DNA of 64,000 nucleotides from Hymenolepis diminuta (GCA_900708905.1 CAADRB010000057.1:600363-664362); one strand, 5' to 3'. Positions 25,170 through 39,320 are shown, counted from the first letter of the stretch. Notes: a model not told the origin generated them from the sequence alone. Program-made: numbers and translations.

Positions 25170-28100
25170 CATATGTTCACATCAATACCGTATTATATTT
25201 GCCTTTTATCTTCAAATTTAGTTTTTATTACCAATATATCCCTGACATTCTATACGCAGTTTTCCATAATGTACTTTTATTTGCTTGAGAACAGATTCTT
25301 AATTTAATTATGATATTTCTTTTGAAGGCTATTGCATTAGCACTTGTAATAAAAATAACAGTTGTAGTTGCTCGATTTTCCAGCGATCCATAGTATTAAT
25401 TTGCTAATATCTTTCAAAGACCTCTGTTTGACATTTCGGCAGTTTTATACATAGGTTTCGGAAAAACCACGCGAAATTATTCATTCCAAACAGTAGATTT
25501 CCGGTTAAATTAAAATGAAAATAGATCCTCCAACTTTAAAATATAAATTGCATTTTCCTTAAATGCAATATGAATGCTTTAGTTCGTAAGTACTGGTAGA
25601 GTAAATTCTTAAATTACAAAATGAATGTAAAAACGTTAAAATGAAACATTTATGTGTAGAAAATGCAGCGAACTTTTGGACTGATCAGTGGATCCAATAG
25701 TTCAACTTGTACTTTGCATAGTAGACTATATATTATTTCCTCATATAAATATAATATAATTATAAGCCATTCCCTATGAAAGTCGTTATGTTGGCGAACA
25801 AACCGAACCTGAATAATATCTGTGCCCAATTAATAAGAGATATGAAAGGGTCATTTTTATATTTTCTAACCCCATACTTTGTCAACCCTAAACTCAGCCA
25901 GATTTAAAGAATCACCCTTTAAGCAGATCGATTGAAAAATTTGACTATTAACCACAGTTTAAAGAAACTATACTTTATCTCCGGTTAAAAACGTGGAATG
26001 CAAATGGAATGCAAAATGGAAGAAACTGTTAGACACACCTTTTTAGTAAACTAAATTTTCAACCTCCTTTTCTTCTAAATTGTTGGAGAGGAAGTTTGGA
26101 TTTTCAAAAGCAAAATTTAATATGACGCTGACTCAAAGTTACATAGTTTTAAAATACATTAGAAATGTATTAACAATGGATGATCTATACTGTATTAGCT
26201 CAGATCGATTTCTTAAAGTAGATATTATATGAACTTGAACGTAAATAACGAAAAAGAGCTCGTTTATTCTCTCTTGTTCGTGAAATAAGGATGCTTGCTA
26301 TAATTTCATGTTGCTATTAGAGCTGATTAGGTTATAAAGATGAAATAATGAAATGTTTGTCTTTCATCTAAAACAAAACACAGAGTAAATTGTTTTAAGA
26401 AGTTATTTTCAGTATGTCTTAAGTCAAAGTGTTTTGTAAAAAGAAAACTGTGGGAGTGGCGGAACAAATGTTGTCTCTTTTTCTGGTATTTTTGAGATAT
26501 CTCCAAAATATATTCACTACTAGACAAAAAGGAAGTAAAAATAATATTTTCGAATCTTGTAGCTTGTAATGCAGAAATAATTTATACATATTTCAGTTGG
26601 GCTCAAATGTGTCGGGCTAAAATATGAGGAGTTAGGCAGTTTTGCATCTTCGTTCCAAAAGGTGAAATGAACAGAAGTGAAAGCACTAATAAAGGAGTGC
26701 CGCAATCGTATAACAAATGATCTTCTTTTGTAAATGAAATCGCCTCTGTTAAACTTGCTCGGATAGGCATACGGTGTTACGACTTCAATTATCTCACTTA
26801 GGCTTTCTGGATGATGTTCAATTTAGAATTTATTGAACAATTGTAATATGGTATTTCAACTGATGTACTTTTCTTACTCCTTCTATGTAATATTTTAAAG
26901 AATCCTTCTCGTGTATGAGCCCAGGTGGTGCACTCTGACTCCTTCCTTCCAGCATGAAAAGCCTCGAGATCAATTAAAAAGGGCGTTCCCTAGTTTACGC
27001 AATTTATGTTCCTGAAAGCTCCTGAAATAACGTTAATAGAGGAAGTACCGGTTTCAACTTCCTCTTTTCTTCATGTATTTACATATTTTTCAAACAAGTA
27101 AATACATTACTTTCCGGATTTTCAGCAACCGATATCAGACAATGACAATTTTATATTCGGGATGAGGATTTTGACGTTTTAACTTGTGATAATTTGCCGC
27201 TACTTCTAAGGTTCAATCACTCGCTACATCTTACTTCTAATCATACCTTCCTATTAGAGATTCTCTTTATTCTTCAGTGTTTTATAGAACTTTCACCCCA
27301 TCAGCCCATCCTATGGGCAATTTATTATGTGCCAGGCACTTGCTCTCATACGGGAAGAAGGATATGTGACACATTGCCTTTCAGTTATTCCGACAAGACC
27401 CTTTTTACTGACGTATATTGGATTAATATACAGTTTATTCATACGAATTCTTCAGTCTCCTTTATAAAAATCTCTGTTTTTGAATAAATAACGTAAAGTG
27501 TTTTATTAACGTAAACGTCCGGTTTAATATTCAGCGCATTTATTGTATAAATTTGATTTTAACAGGCATTATTGTTGAAAAGACAGCTATATTTAATGTT
27601 TAATTATAACTAAATGATAATTGACATAAGTCAATTGGATGATTATGTTAAGCTCCTGATCTAATTTGAGTGGCGTAGTCTAACTTCTATTGGGCGTTCC
27701 AATTTTGCGTCAATATTTCAGCCCAGTTTCTTCCTTTTATATGCAATTTGTCTTATTTTTTTCTGTGAAAGGGATACTAGTCAGGTTGTATTTTAAAATG
27801 AAAAGTGCGCCAATCTGTTTTCCCTTTTGGACTTTTCCGACTAAGTAAACTTTATGAAAGATTTCATTTTTGTGAATTCATAATCTGTACTCTGGAATAA
27901 ACAATTAGACTAACCAGAAAAAGCTAGTTAAAATTTCTGCTGCCAATATATACATTCAGGCACATTTTGTTGATAATTGTTTAGAAATGAGGCGTTTTGC
28001 AGGAAATAGATCTCATCCAATTTTTAGAACTTGTTTTTGTCGATTTTAAATTTTCAGCTCTTATTTTAGGAAGAGAAGAATGAAAGTCATTTCTCGTTGT

Positions 28101-31100
28101 AAACAGCCAATGAATGTAATGTTAGCATACACATCTACAAGTGGGCACATGTTAAAGTTGATTTCACCCGTCAAATATCACACCTATAACACGTCTATTA
28201 CATAATTTATTAAAGCAACTCCATAAAGTTCTGATTCAAATAAAATTTCTTCTTTAAATTTTCAATTAAATAAATTGTATAACTGCTTAGGACTTTTCAT
28301 TGCACATCTTAGGTACACATTTAATTTTTTCTAAAAGGACATTAAAAGATTATAACATTCGAAATTCGATTAGCATACAATCATGATAAAAAATCCTCCC
28401 CTGGGGAGAGGGTTTGTATCACGAAGTCATCCAAATAACAAAATTAATTTTCTCCACCATTTCTTTTTACCACACTTGACCAACATGATTGGTTATTCTA
28501 CTCATTTGATGTGCATCATTGGGACTCAAAACCTGATCTCTGGCCCTACCAAACGAGATGTCAACTTCTCACCATCTGCAGTTTCTTAAGCCGTCGAGGA
28601 CACCATTATAGAATCTACGATCCTGAGTCTCATACGATGTTATTTGAAATTTTAAATCAGTCAGAATGCTCACTCCCAAAATGATACATTTTCATATTTG
28701 CGCTTGCATGCCTCGTCTCTGAAATTCAGAGCATGCCAATAACTTGACGGGTCCTTGAAATTTAGAAAACAGGAAATTTTTATAGGGAGCAATTGTCAGA
28801 TCCTGTAAATCCATAGATATTGTATTTATAGGTATTAAATTTATATTAACAACAAATCAGTCGAAAGAGTGGTGTCAACAACAAGAAATATATAAACAAT
28901 AACCTTTTGCAAACTGATAAGAGCATTATATAGATTATGTAACGGTTTGTTTTTTGCAATCGAGGCTGGCAAATTTATTTAAGTAATTTACGAGTTGTTT
29001 TCAGTTTAAAAATATAAACTTTGCATTTTACTTTTAAGCCAAAATTGTACAAATTTAACTTTTTTATAAATTGACATGGGCTTTGAAGAGATACTTCTTT
29101 AGGACTATTGCATACAATCACGTTGTTATCTATCTTTTTGAAAAATATTTGGATAATGCTTCTCTTTTTTGATAATTAATAAGATGCATATTTGTTCCAT
29201 CAAACAAGTAATGCTTACTGGCTATGACTTGTAATTTTTAAGCGTTAAAGTTAAGTCTAAATGCCATATCAGAATAGGCTTTGTATGATTATTTAAAAAG
29301 GTAATTAACCGACCAAATAAAAATAGGATCAAATTAAATTCAGTTAGAAGGTAAAGGAATAAATTACAGTTAGGCCGCTTTTAACCTCTACTAAATCCCA
29401 TTACCAGTAACCAATTAAAACTGTTCGAACTGATCAAGAAGGTCACACCGCGAGGTAGTTTAGCAGTTTATGGGTCACATGCTAAGGACTGAAATTTAGA
29501 ACGCGTTAAAGCAATACTCTTTTTATTATTTTTCTTACATTTGAGTCTAATCAATGCATTCCAAAATTCCCATTTGCCATGTTATGATTCTTTATAACTG
29601 GAAGAATCGATGAGTTAAAAATTAATAAAGTACTTTACCTGAGAATTGTAAAAATCAATAAGGTCCATTCATTTATTAAGTGGGATGTTAGAATTTGAAT
29701 TACAAAATCCTCCTTTGTGCAATAATAATAAAAACCGAAACATAAATCCAGGAAAGAAAAATATTTTTTATATTTATTTTATTTAAACATGCCGTTCATA
29801 ACGTACGATGACTACTGAGGTGTTACGAAATAATGGTGGATAAACTGCGGGCATATCAAGAAAATTTCGGCCTTATTATCTGAATAACAGTCAAATAAGA
29901 AGTATGGTAATTTTCAGAATTTAGATAAACAATTGCTAATTAACTGAATAGAACTCAACTTTATTTGGCTATATGATGGACTTAAAAATACGGATAGACA
30001 GGATCGATCCCTTAGAACAATTTTCCTGTCAGTCACCTTCATACAATACGGAAGTAGAAGCTCAAGGGAAAATCCAAAACTTTACCGTAAACTCACGATA
30101 CAGCTTTCAGAAATTCATAAAATTGCCTCCGGAAATATCGAAATAAACTTTAATATTCAACTTGGATGGCAGATAGATGGCAGAATTATGTTTTTAAAGA
30201 AGATCCTGAGCTATTGATGGCTTCCATACCAAGAACTTTATTACCGTTAATCCAAACAGATTTTTTCAAAGAAGACGAAAAGTAAAACCGTATGAAAGCT
30301 AAAAGCTAAAACAAATCAGAGATCCTAGGTTGAAGTCCTTGATGTAAAATCAAGAATTTGATTTGTCTGATGAAGAAATACTGACTAATAGCTGGGTTTT
30401 CAAAGGTGGGAGCAACTTGACTATACTAAATATGAGCGTAGTTAAATGCTAAGAAAATTTAATTAATCTTACCTGAACAAGTAAAAACATAATCTTCATA
30501 CCTCCCAAATGGCCCTTGTAAAAACCGAAAGCCTTTGTGTATGTCCATCAGGAGAAGTTTTAAAATAAGCCCAGCTGGTAAATACTTAAAGAAATTCATT
30601 TCGGTAATTTAAATCATGATCTTCTCACTTTAATAATATTCATTTATTTTAAAACAATTAAAAAGTATTGAATTTGCTATTTCTATGACGCAATCTATTA
30701 GGTGGATTGAAAACTAAAACAAGGCAGATTATCTAATAAATTTCTCTTTTTCCCTAATGATTTTATCCCTTCTTGTCTAAAATATGATTCCAAGCACACT
30801 TAGATAGCCCTTCGTTCTGGGAGTACTGTTATTCTCTTCCATACATTACTCGTGCTGTTCAATTCTCCGGCCTTCTGTTCCATTGGTTTGGAACCATGAT
30901 TATTTTTAGACTACTAATAAAGTTAGCGGACATACTTCAATGCAAAACATTTGACGCAAATTGCAGAATACTTCATTCGGAATCATTGTCAGTTCAATCT
31001 CGGTGACAATCCAAAACATGACAATATCACCTAGCTTCTCCCTAGCTACTATAATAAAAGAGAGATGATTAAACTTCCATTTTAGAGCTGTCCCAGTTTA

Positions 31101-33950
31101 TTGAAAATATGAAGAGGGAGAGAAATCAAATAAGTCAATTGAACAAATGAGAAAGTGGGGATGTGTTTTGAATAATTTGAAAAACGACATGGGCAAATAT
31201 CTGATCTAGTTTGGGGCCAACCAATCAGTTAGAAATTAAAAACGGAATAACGTGCAGACTTAATAGACAATAAGGTAGTATTTGTGGATTAAGGAGGTCA
31301 TAGTCGACTTTATTGAGCTGGGTCCCTCTTGATCTATTGGTTGTTAGTCATGGGAATTCTAGTCAGCAGTATTGGGACCAGATCCCGAAGCGAACACTTT
31401 AAAACTTTAGCTTAAGCTACAATATACTACTCAATATTCTAGATTTTGAAAGGTCATTTTAAAGTTTTTTTTCCAGTTTGAATTAATCAACTTTTAGATT
31501 TTTTCAAAACAAAGACTTATTCTTCCTCATTTAAAATTATTTTTGTATTCGTTGTTTTTTAAATACTCAAATTTGAGTAGCTGATTCTTTTTTAAGACCT
31601 GCATATTTAGACCTTTCAGTTATATCTTCTATTACTTTTGGATTTGTAAGCTATTGGACGGAAAGGGATATTTTCGAGCCAGAATCACTTTGTTTAGTTT
31701 GCGAAGAAACAATCTGAGTACCATCACTTCGTCTTTGCGACAACAAAATAGCTAATGTTATACTGTTAACATGCAGTTTATTTATCGTCGGATATTCTGC
31801 CGTTCATTAATTATTTAGACTTAAGACTCCACTGTTCCAATGGTGGCCATTTTGAAGGGTTATGCGGTGCTTATCAAGACGATAAAGTTGTGGAGTGGTT
31901 CAGCATTTTCTATTTAAGGAAGCGCCATTGCCTGGTTTGGGCAACGTTCACCAAAGTTTATTTGTTTATTATCATTTTATATAAAGTCATTGAAGTCATT
32001 GGAACAATTTGCAATAGTATGCTCTCAATTCACTTCGCACTTCACTTTAATTACTGCGGGAGGAATACCGACGTATTTGAGTATTTTCAGCATACAATTT
32101 CGAGAGACTTGGGTTATTTGATTACTGCCAGTTAAAAAAGGTGGCCGCAATTCTTCAAGTATTAAGTAGGGAATGTCACCCGTTTCAGTGAGGTCGTTTT
32201 GACCAATTTAAACACGGATACCTTCTATAAACAGTATGAAATTGTTTAGAGTACTTTAGCGCTTTGTTTCATTTACCATATTGCAAGTAGTGCAAAAGAA
32301 GTATCCCAAAAAAATAAACTTGTATACAGCTGATTGATTCTTTATTCAATTGTCCATCTATTTGTCAATTCTGAGGAAGTCAGGCGGTTTCAGATTTTAT
32401 ACAGCATAAGAAAGTAATATTGATCTTCCTCACATATTAAAGAGATATGTCATTTTACTTGAGCAGATATGGTAAATGTTATAGGACATCCCGATGCATT
32501 TAATAAAAAACATTAAGGAATAAGTGCATCAGCTTGTTTTTTATGAAATTCATTTATTTCAAAATAGCAGAGCGTTCGTTACGTCCCAAGTGTCCTTTCG
32601 AGGTGCAAAAAATTTTGGTTGAGATAACACGTTTTAACTGATAATTTTCCGCTTTAATTTTTAAATAAATTAACTAAATGAAGATATACGCAGATCTGCG
32701 GTATGTTGGAAATTAGGAAAAATATAAAAAAGGGAGTTTGGGAGTCCGTTTATGCTATGATCCTTGTAAATTATTAGTCTTCAACACATAACAAGGTGGA
32801 GATCAGACAAGATTGTGATGTCAAAATGGAAAAGAGCCAGAAACCGCGCTTGGAAAGTTAGTACGTAAATCAAGAGTCCAGCATTCAGTCTATGAAAAGG
32901 GAATCTTTTTGTCCTTGGGAGAATGTAAACACCAAGCGTGTGCGAAGACAAGATTGTCAAAGAAAACCGATATTGTGCGCAAGAGGTACTGCAGGGATTC
33001 CTGAATTCGCAATATTTCAAGCATGTATATCAGACGATTAATTTAAGAGGTCTTAAAATACCAGATCATTCACATCAACTCAGCTCACAACTGGTTATAG
33101 CGCGAATGAGAGGTTAAGAATTGGAGGGTGGAACAAAGGTAGAAATATATTACGTGGTTGAAGACTGACCGTTAGGATAGTCATTAAGGCATTAGAATTC
33201 CTCAGTGAATTTAAATATATTGACAATAAGATTTCTAGGCACAGGACCCTCGAAATTTGTCTAAATTAATGATTTATATAGTGAATGTAATATATTACGA
33301 CTATTAAAGGAGTAATAGAATTTATGGAGCTTTGTTTATTAAAGTCCAAACTTTTAAGTGCCACGGAATTTTCTTATAAATGTTAGCTAAACAAACTCCA
33401 ATACATATAATATGCTGATATTTTACTTGCAGGGATCCAACCTGACAAATTTATTACTTTGCCCGGGGCAGTGTTAAGGATTTTTAGTGGCTATAAACAT
33501 GGGAAAGCATCTGACGGTAAAGGAGTTCAATAAGGTGTGAAAGAGGGGATGAGACTATAGCCACGGTATTCAAAGCTAGTTGACTGATTAATTTTTTCTG
33601 TGGTTTGACATGTTGACTCAATTTATTTGTATCTAATTACAGCTAAAAGAAGGCACTTGAGACAGAGAACAACTTTTCAACATGGTTGTGTTCAACAGAG
33701 TTTATTCAAGGTAAACTTCAATGATCAATTCCGGAGAATGGTGATAAAGTTAATAGATATAGAGGATTTGAATATATCAGGTTGTACCAGAAGTTCTGTT
33801 CAATTTTTGAGCTTTGTGTTTAGGACACGATTACTTCAATTTAGCTTGTTGATGTTGTATGCTTATCTGTGGCATTTAATAAAATGTTATTCCTGCTTTC
33901 AGATTTTGTAATAATTACCGCTATTAGTAACTATTTCTTTCCCTATTTTA
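25170..33950. other. Intergenic, 8.8 kb with no identified gene
   Basis: AT-rich sequence with scattered short open frames lacking any family signature, splice support or codon pattern. A weak tRNA-like segment lies near 29445-29510. I could support nothing else here. Confidence 0.6.
29445..29510 (+). repeat. Possible degraded SINE-like head, copy 4
   Basis: TAGTTTAGCAG at 29456-29466 is one base from the A-box consensus and is followed by CATGCTAAGGACTGAAATTTAG, resembling the corresponding part of 16321-16386. There is no recognisable B box. Weak; chance similarity is possible. Confidence 0.25.
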
Positions 33951-33959
33951 ATCTTTGAA

Positions 33960-34860
33960 TTTCATAAAGGAAATACGCCAAGTTGAGCAGCAAAAGCACC
34001 CAAATACGCCTATGGAAATGATATTGTGAATGAAAGGCCTGCAGAAGGTGGTTTTCTGCAGGTGGTTTCAAAAAGGATGACTTCAATCCGAAAGACGAAC
34101 CGAGAGCAGGATGCTCTAAAAAAGACCCCAATTCTCAGCAATTGCAAGTTGCCATTGATGAAGATCCAACCTGCACTACTAGAGAACTGAGCAAAACCTT
34201 TGACATAAGTTATATGACCATATATAGGGAAATGAAAAGACCTGGCTGGGAAAGTCTCGAAGGCTAGGAAATGGGCTCCCCCACACGATTTGTCAGAAAT
34301 CAACAGCCAACAGCGTGTCACCTGTTGTGTTTCACTGCGTTCTCGTGAACTGAACTTCAGACATCTTTTTTAGACCGAATCATAACTGACAGCGACGAGA
34401 AGTGGATCCTTTACGACAACAATTTGAAGAGAATTATTTATTTTGAACTAAGAGATGACAATCAAACAATAATATCTGAAGTTTATTGTCATCAGCTAAC
34501 TCGTTTAAAAGCAGTTAACGGCACGAAAAACGGCCTTCTTTGATCAATCGAAAAGGAGTGATTCTGCACCATTACAATGCCAGACCCCACACTTCAAGAG
34601 TGATCAAAAATCTCGTTGAAGAAATTGGCTGGGAAGTCATGCACCACCCACCGTATTCTCCCGATTTTCATCTTTTTAGGAGCTTACAGAATCGTTTAAT
34701 TGGACAAACGCTTACTTCAAGATAGGAGGTTGAGATGAAGCTAGTTTATTTTTTGACTCCACACTGGCTAAATTTTATCATGAAGGAATCAGAAAGCTAA
34801 TGGCAAGATGGGAAGATGTAATTAATAGAAATGGGGAATGTTTCATTGACTTTTTATTCC
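33960..34860 (+). pseudogene. Mariner-family transposase, frameshifted
   Basis: A decayed Tc1/mariner-superfamily DDE transposase, read across at least three frames. In order: a helix-turn-helix portion with IVNER; F-N-P-K-D-E-P-R-A-G-C and DPTCTTREL; KWAPPHDLSE; DSDEKWILYDN (first catalytic Asp region, 34390-34420); ARPHTSR (34571-34591); HPPYSPDFHLFRSL (third Asp, 34645-34690); then the C-terminal RWEDVINRNGEC. The residue before ARPH should be the second Asp (HDN) but reads HYN. In-frame stops at several points and frame changes mean it cannot produce transposase. I could not identify the terminal inverted repeats or TA duplications, so the element ends are unknown. Confidence 0.85.
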
Positions 34861-35772
34861 AGGCTATTAGTCCCTTAATTGCCCTGACACTAATGTCTGT
34901 TGGTTTTTTGTGATAAATCGAAGAAGTATTCGTTGGAAAGAAAAGCAGCCTCTGTTAAACAAAGGGTCTGTAAGAAGACGGCAATGAGTGTCCGTAAGGC
35001 TATGATGGCTGCGCTGCCCGTCTAAATGTTCCTGACCATACCAACGCCACCTGGAGGACCACTACGATTTGTCATCTGGAAAGGTGAAGTTAAAAAGCAC
35101 TGTTACGTGAGAGAAGTAAGAGAAATCATGGAGTCAGCTGCAAATATCTCATCTCTTCTTATATTTAGTGTAGACTTTTGCATTCTTCAGTTTTTGGCAA
35201 AGATTTAAAAGAATTTTCTTACAAATTTTGGATGATAGTGTATGCACTTCTCCGCTGTCATACCAGAGAAGTCAGGGAATTGCTCAGCAAGGAATTGAGT
35301 GATTCATTTCTTCCTTGTTTTTGCATTTGTACTCTATTTATAAATTGTAATTCCAGTTTTATGCAGTGGATTTTTCATATTGTTACAGTTGTATTTTACA
35401 TAGGGAATTTGTCCTTTATTTAAAAAATATAGCTATAGAAGAATATCGGTGTTATTTTTTCAGCGATTTTGGAAATAAGTTTATCAAGTGACCTGAACTG
35501 CAAGTACACTTAGAATATTTTATTTTCTAAACACTTAGATTTCTACTTTTTGCCATTGGCAAATTAAGGATTATAAAAATTTAATTAAAATAATTTTCCG
35601 TTAATTAAAGACCTTTTTCTATTGGAAACTTAAAAAAAACGATTATTCAACAACGGAGAATATTGGCTGCTTGATTAGAAGTTTTATTCATCCATTTTCA
35701 AAAGGGCGTTCTGGATGAGCCCTCATTTCTCAACATTTGGTTAAATTATAACAATGTAATATGCATTATATC
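34861..35772. other. Intergenic between mariner relic and LTR
   Basis: Probably includes the 3' end of the mariner element. Open frames at 35026-35208 and 35178-35423 show no recognisable family. No other feature supported. Confidence 0.5.
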
Positions 35773-36131
35773 CGTGGAGTTCACAGCACTACCAAGGCTG
35801 GTCAAGGGGACTTAGCGTGCGTTTGAACATTCTGGAAAGTGCAGATAGGTAACCGATCGCTTAGCTAGCAAGCGCGGCGTGCGTGCAGATGCCTTCCCAG
35901 CCAATCAACGACCGATGGTTTTTGACAACGAGCCATAGCTGAGCAATAAGATCTCCCCACTTAATACTTTCTTTGTTCTTGCTACTTTGGACATACCCTA
36001 GCTAATATTGGGGGCAATTGTATACTAGAGGACTCTGCTATAGGCTAGTTGTACGCATTAGCAACTATTTGAACTTCTAAGAGGATTACTGAGGTCTAGC
36101 AAAAAGGCTTATTTGTGTAGCATCCGCTACA
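35773..36131 (+). mobile_element. Diverged solo LTR (subfamily 2)
   Basis: Begins CGTGGAGTTCAC and ends GTAGCATCCGCTACA like the LTR at 24811-25165, with CCAATCA kept in the same relative place. It is much more diverged and carries an extra block (TAGTTGTACGCATTAGCAAC) also present in the 47244-47613 copy, so these belong to a second subfamily. Flanks TATC and AACC do not match, so no target duplication survives. Confidence 0.75.
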
Positions 36132-37823
36132 AACCCAATTGAAATGGATCCATCAATTCAGTCCGTCAACGAAAATTTTATTAAGTATACTAAAAGCACA
36201 TGTTTAATCTAATAAATAAGAAATATATTAACCTTCAAAACAGAAGATCTTAACCACACATTTTTGATTTACAGTTTCTGAAAGCTTGATAATTTAGGCC
36301 TTATATTTTATCAATGCAAATGACAAATTCACTCTCAGTGGATAAAATTTGTTTCTTGACAGTACTTTAGGTCTCATAGCAAATGCTAGAAGTACGTTTT
36401 TTTATTTGTCGAGATCGCTCTGTACCGCTGGTAGATCTGTATTATCCTATTTATTCTTTAAGTATTTATTTGAATTATATGCATTCGCGGGCTGTATTCA
36501 TGGAAGAATATTTCACAGAATGTACTTTAAAAATGTGAATTTTAAGAGCACTTTAATGACTTATTCAAAAACGAATTTCCATTAGTTCAAACAAAAATAT
36601 ATTTTCGTCTACCTTTAGCTGTTATAATAATATAACAGTAAAAAGGAGAAATAAAGGTCAAAGTTTGTGCACCTCTCATTCTTAACAGAGCCCCAAAAGT
36701 TATATTGTTCAAACGGAAAATGAGTGGTTCAAACACAGTATTCGAAAATGAAACTGAAAATTTAATTAACTTAAATATTATTTAAGATGAATTTTTTCTC
36801 AAAGTTGAATAAATCATAATTTCATATTTCTAGTAATTAAATATTCTTGCATGTATTTCATTCTGTCAATGAAATAAACACTCCACGAAAAATGTTTGAC
36901 AAGACTTATCGATGATATTAAGAAATTTGATGCATTACGAATTATTACTTCTCAAGCATCGATAGAAAAAGTCTAAAAGGGCGATAAACTGAAAGCAATT
37001 TGAGGGGCGTTGAAGGAAATATGAAGCTGCACTTAATGTCAACTCATCACTTGATGGATTACGAGAACCACTTCACTGTAGAGTTGAAACAGAAACATAA
37101 ACTGTAATATTGCCAACTAGGGTTTAACTATTCAGCAATTACTGCTAGGCAGTTTCTATTCGATGACCCTTATTTAATAAATATTCCAATTTCGTATTTT
37201 GTGTTGAAATATTTAATGCACATTTTTATATCCTATTGACGCTATTGAATTGTTTCCATCAAGTATTGGGTGGATGAATTAAAATTTACAGTTGTTAAAA
37301 CTTTTTACAACGTAAGCGCCTATTCTGTTTGAAGAAATTTATCGTCTGACATGATGCAAAGATGTAAAATAACTGTATGAATAGCATTAATTTTGGAAAT
37401 TAAGTTATTTCGCAAATGCTGACAAGTTCAAATAAAAAAAATATTTTGTTATGTCCTGCAGATGGAGTTTTCGCCACCTAAATAACGGAAGATCAAGCGT
37501 TTCGAAATTTTACTATGATGAGTATGGAACAATTGAAAACATGATGAGAGAAAAAGGGAATTGTAGACGACCTGACGATTTAGGAGCCCTGACGCAGTAA
37601 AGCTTCTGATTATTTGACTTACCATTCTTCCTAAATCCCCTAGACATTCATTCAACTGTTTCTTTTGTCCCTTTTGTTTAGATATTTTCCAAAAATTACA
37701 ACTGTTAAAAAAATGCAGACAAAAATTCCCATTTAATTTTAAACAACTTTCGATAGCATAAACAGATTTTTAAAATTTCGATATCTTCCCCAGTTTTGTG
37801 TCAACTGTATTAATAAAGTAAGT
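36132..37823. other. Intergenic, 1.7 kb
   Basis: AT-rich. A perfect 8-bp palindrome with a 4-nt loop lies at 36619-36638 (CTGTTATA/TATAACAG), probably chance. At 37461-37545 the + strand can be read as a fragment faintly like a PIF/Harbinger nuclease. No gene called. Confidence 0.5.
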
Positions 37824-37970
37824 TGTGGAGTATACTACCCTATCAGAGCTGACTAAAGGGTCTCGCACACTAGAACATTCTGGAAAGTGCACGCGTGCTG
37901 CCAATGCCTTATAAAGCAAACGTGGACTTGCGTTCGAACGTCCCAATCAGCTGTCAGCAAACGAATTTCA
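37824..37970 (+). mobile_element. 5' fragment of the same LTR family
   Basis: Starts TGTGGAG and shares GAACATTCTGGAAAGTGCA and CCAATCAGC with the 35773 copy, in the same order. Similarity stops after the CCAAT region, so the 3' half, with TATTTAA and the CATCCGCTACA end, is missing. A truncated subfamily-2 copy. Confidence 0.6.
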
Positions 37971-39074
37971 GTGATATTTTCTCCAGTGGTCGTTTCGATA
38001 TTTAGTATAGATTAACCGAAAATTTGAAGTATATTTTTTCTTCATATCCGACAGTAAGATAAAAAAATTCATTTGACGAAATGTAAACAGAGTACTCAAG
38101 GTATTTTAGTTGAATAGGACATTTTCTTTAAACAATTTTCGTAAGCATTTGGTTATAACTTATATGTTAATTAAGAAAAAAGTGTTTTCCGATCTTCCTT
38201 CTCTTAAAGATGTCAATCTGAAGTATTTTTAGCAGTTCTTATTCTGGAATTTTAAAGCGGAGTTATTGCTTATTCAAAAAAACCTCAGAAAAGGCAGATG
38301 CCCGCACTAAGTCTCCAGTAGTAAGTCCATTTATTTAAAGATGTTATCAAGGATAAAAATTAGACAAAAAGATTTATAGCTTACATATTTTCCAGCATTG
38401 AAAGAGGTATGCGAGAGTTCTGGATTGTTCGGCAGCGGGACACATTATAGGAACGGTTGCATTGCCATTTATTTTACAGCTTATATCTGACGGGACATTT
38501 TTGAACTAACAGCATTCATGTAATGATCAGTACTACTACTCAGAAACAGACCAAAATCAGTGCTCCTCTAATATTACTCAACCTATCACAATCAAATAAC
38601 TCTAATCCAGAAGGTTCTAAGAGCAAATAGACTCTGTAACCAACCATTAAGATAAATGAAATGAGTATCGCCAGTATAAACCCGCATAAATACCCAGGGG
38701 TCAACTGATGAAAATGAGATTCGGAATATTTGGATATTCTTAATGAGAAAGTGGATAATTCAATAAGGTCAAGATTCAAATAAAGTGCGATTTTAACAAT
38801 ATATACTTACATTCGACTCCTACCTCGTTTCATCCTTTACTGGACTACTTTGTTGTTTAGCATGCATATTCAGATGCTATACAACTATTAAAACCTGTGA
38901 TACCTTTTCCCATTACCGTGAGCAATAATAATGCAGGCCAGCCCATTCATGCATAGTTCACAATTCTAGTATGAGGAAATAAAGAAATACCATAATATGA
39001 AATGAAAACTCATTTGTCATTTCAACCACTGGAAAAATGGAAGTGAAGCGGCACGACCAACTTATTCTGATTAA

Positions 39075-39320
39075 ATAACACTGGTCAATAAGCATTGAAC
39101 ATCGTAGACAAAAATTTAGTTCAATCCAGGGGACATCGTGAAATTCAAATTTTAGAACGTGGACTACCCATTTTGTAAACATTGTACAACGAGAGTCCAC
39201 AAATCAAACCTAGTGAGAACCTTTGACACCCTAGTATTGCTCGCTGTATCTTTTTGATCTCCTCCTCATTAATTCCATCTCAGTTGCCTCCAACAATTAA
39301 CATTGCAACGTTTTTTTATT
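39075..39320 (+). repeat. Dispersed repeat A, copy 2
   Basis: The partner of 3580-3850, same orientation, about 35 kb away and outside the ACLY gene. Shared blocks include ATTGAACATCGTAGA, ATCCAGGGGACAT, GTCCACAAATCAAA and CTTTGACACC. No open frame. Class unknown. Confidence 0.7.
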
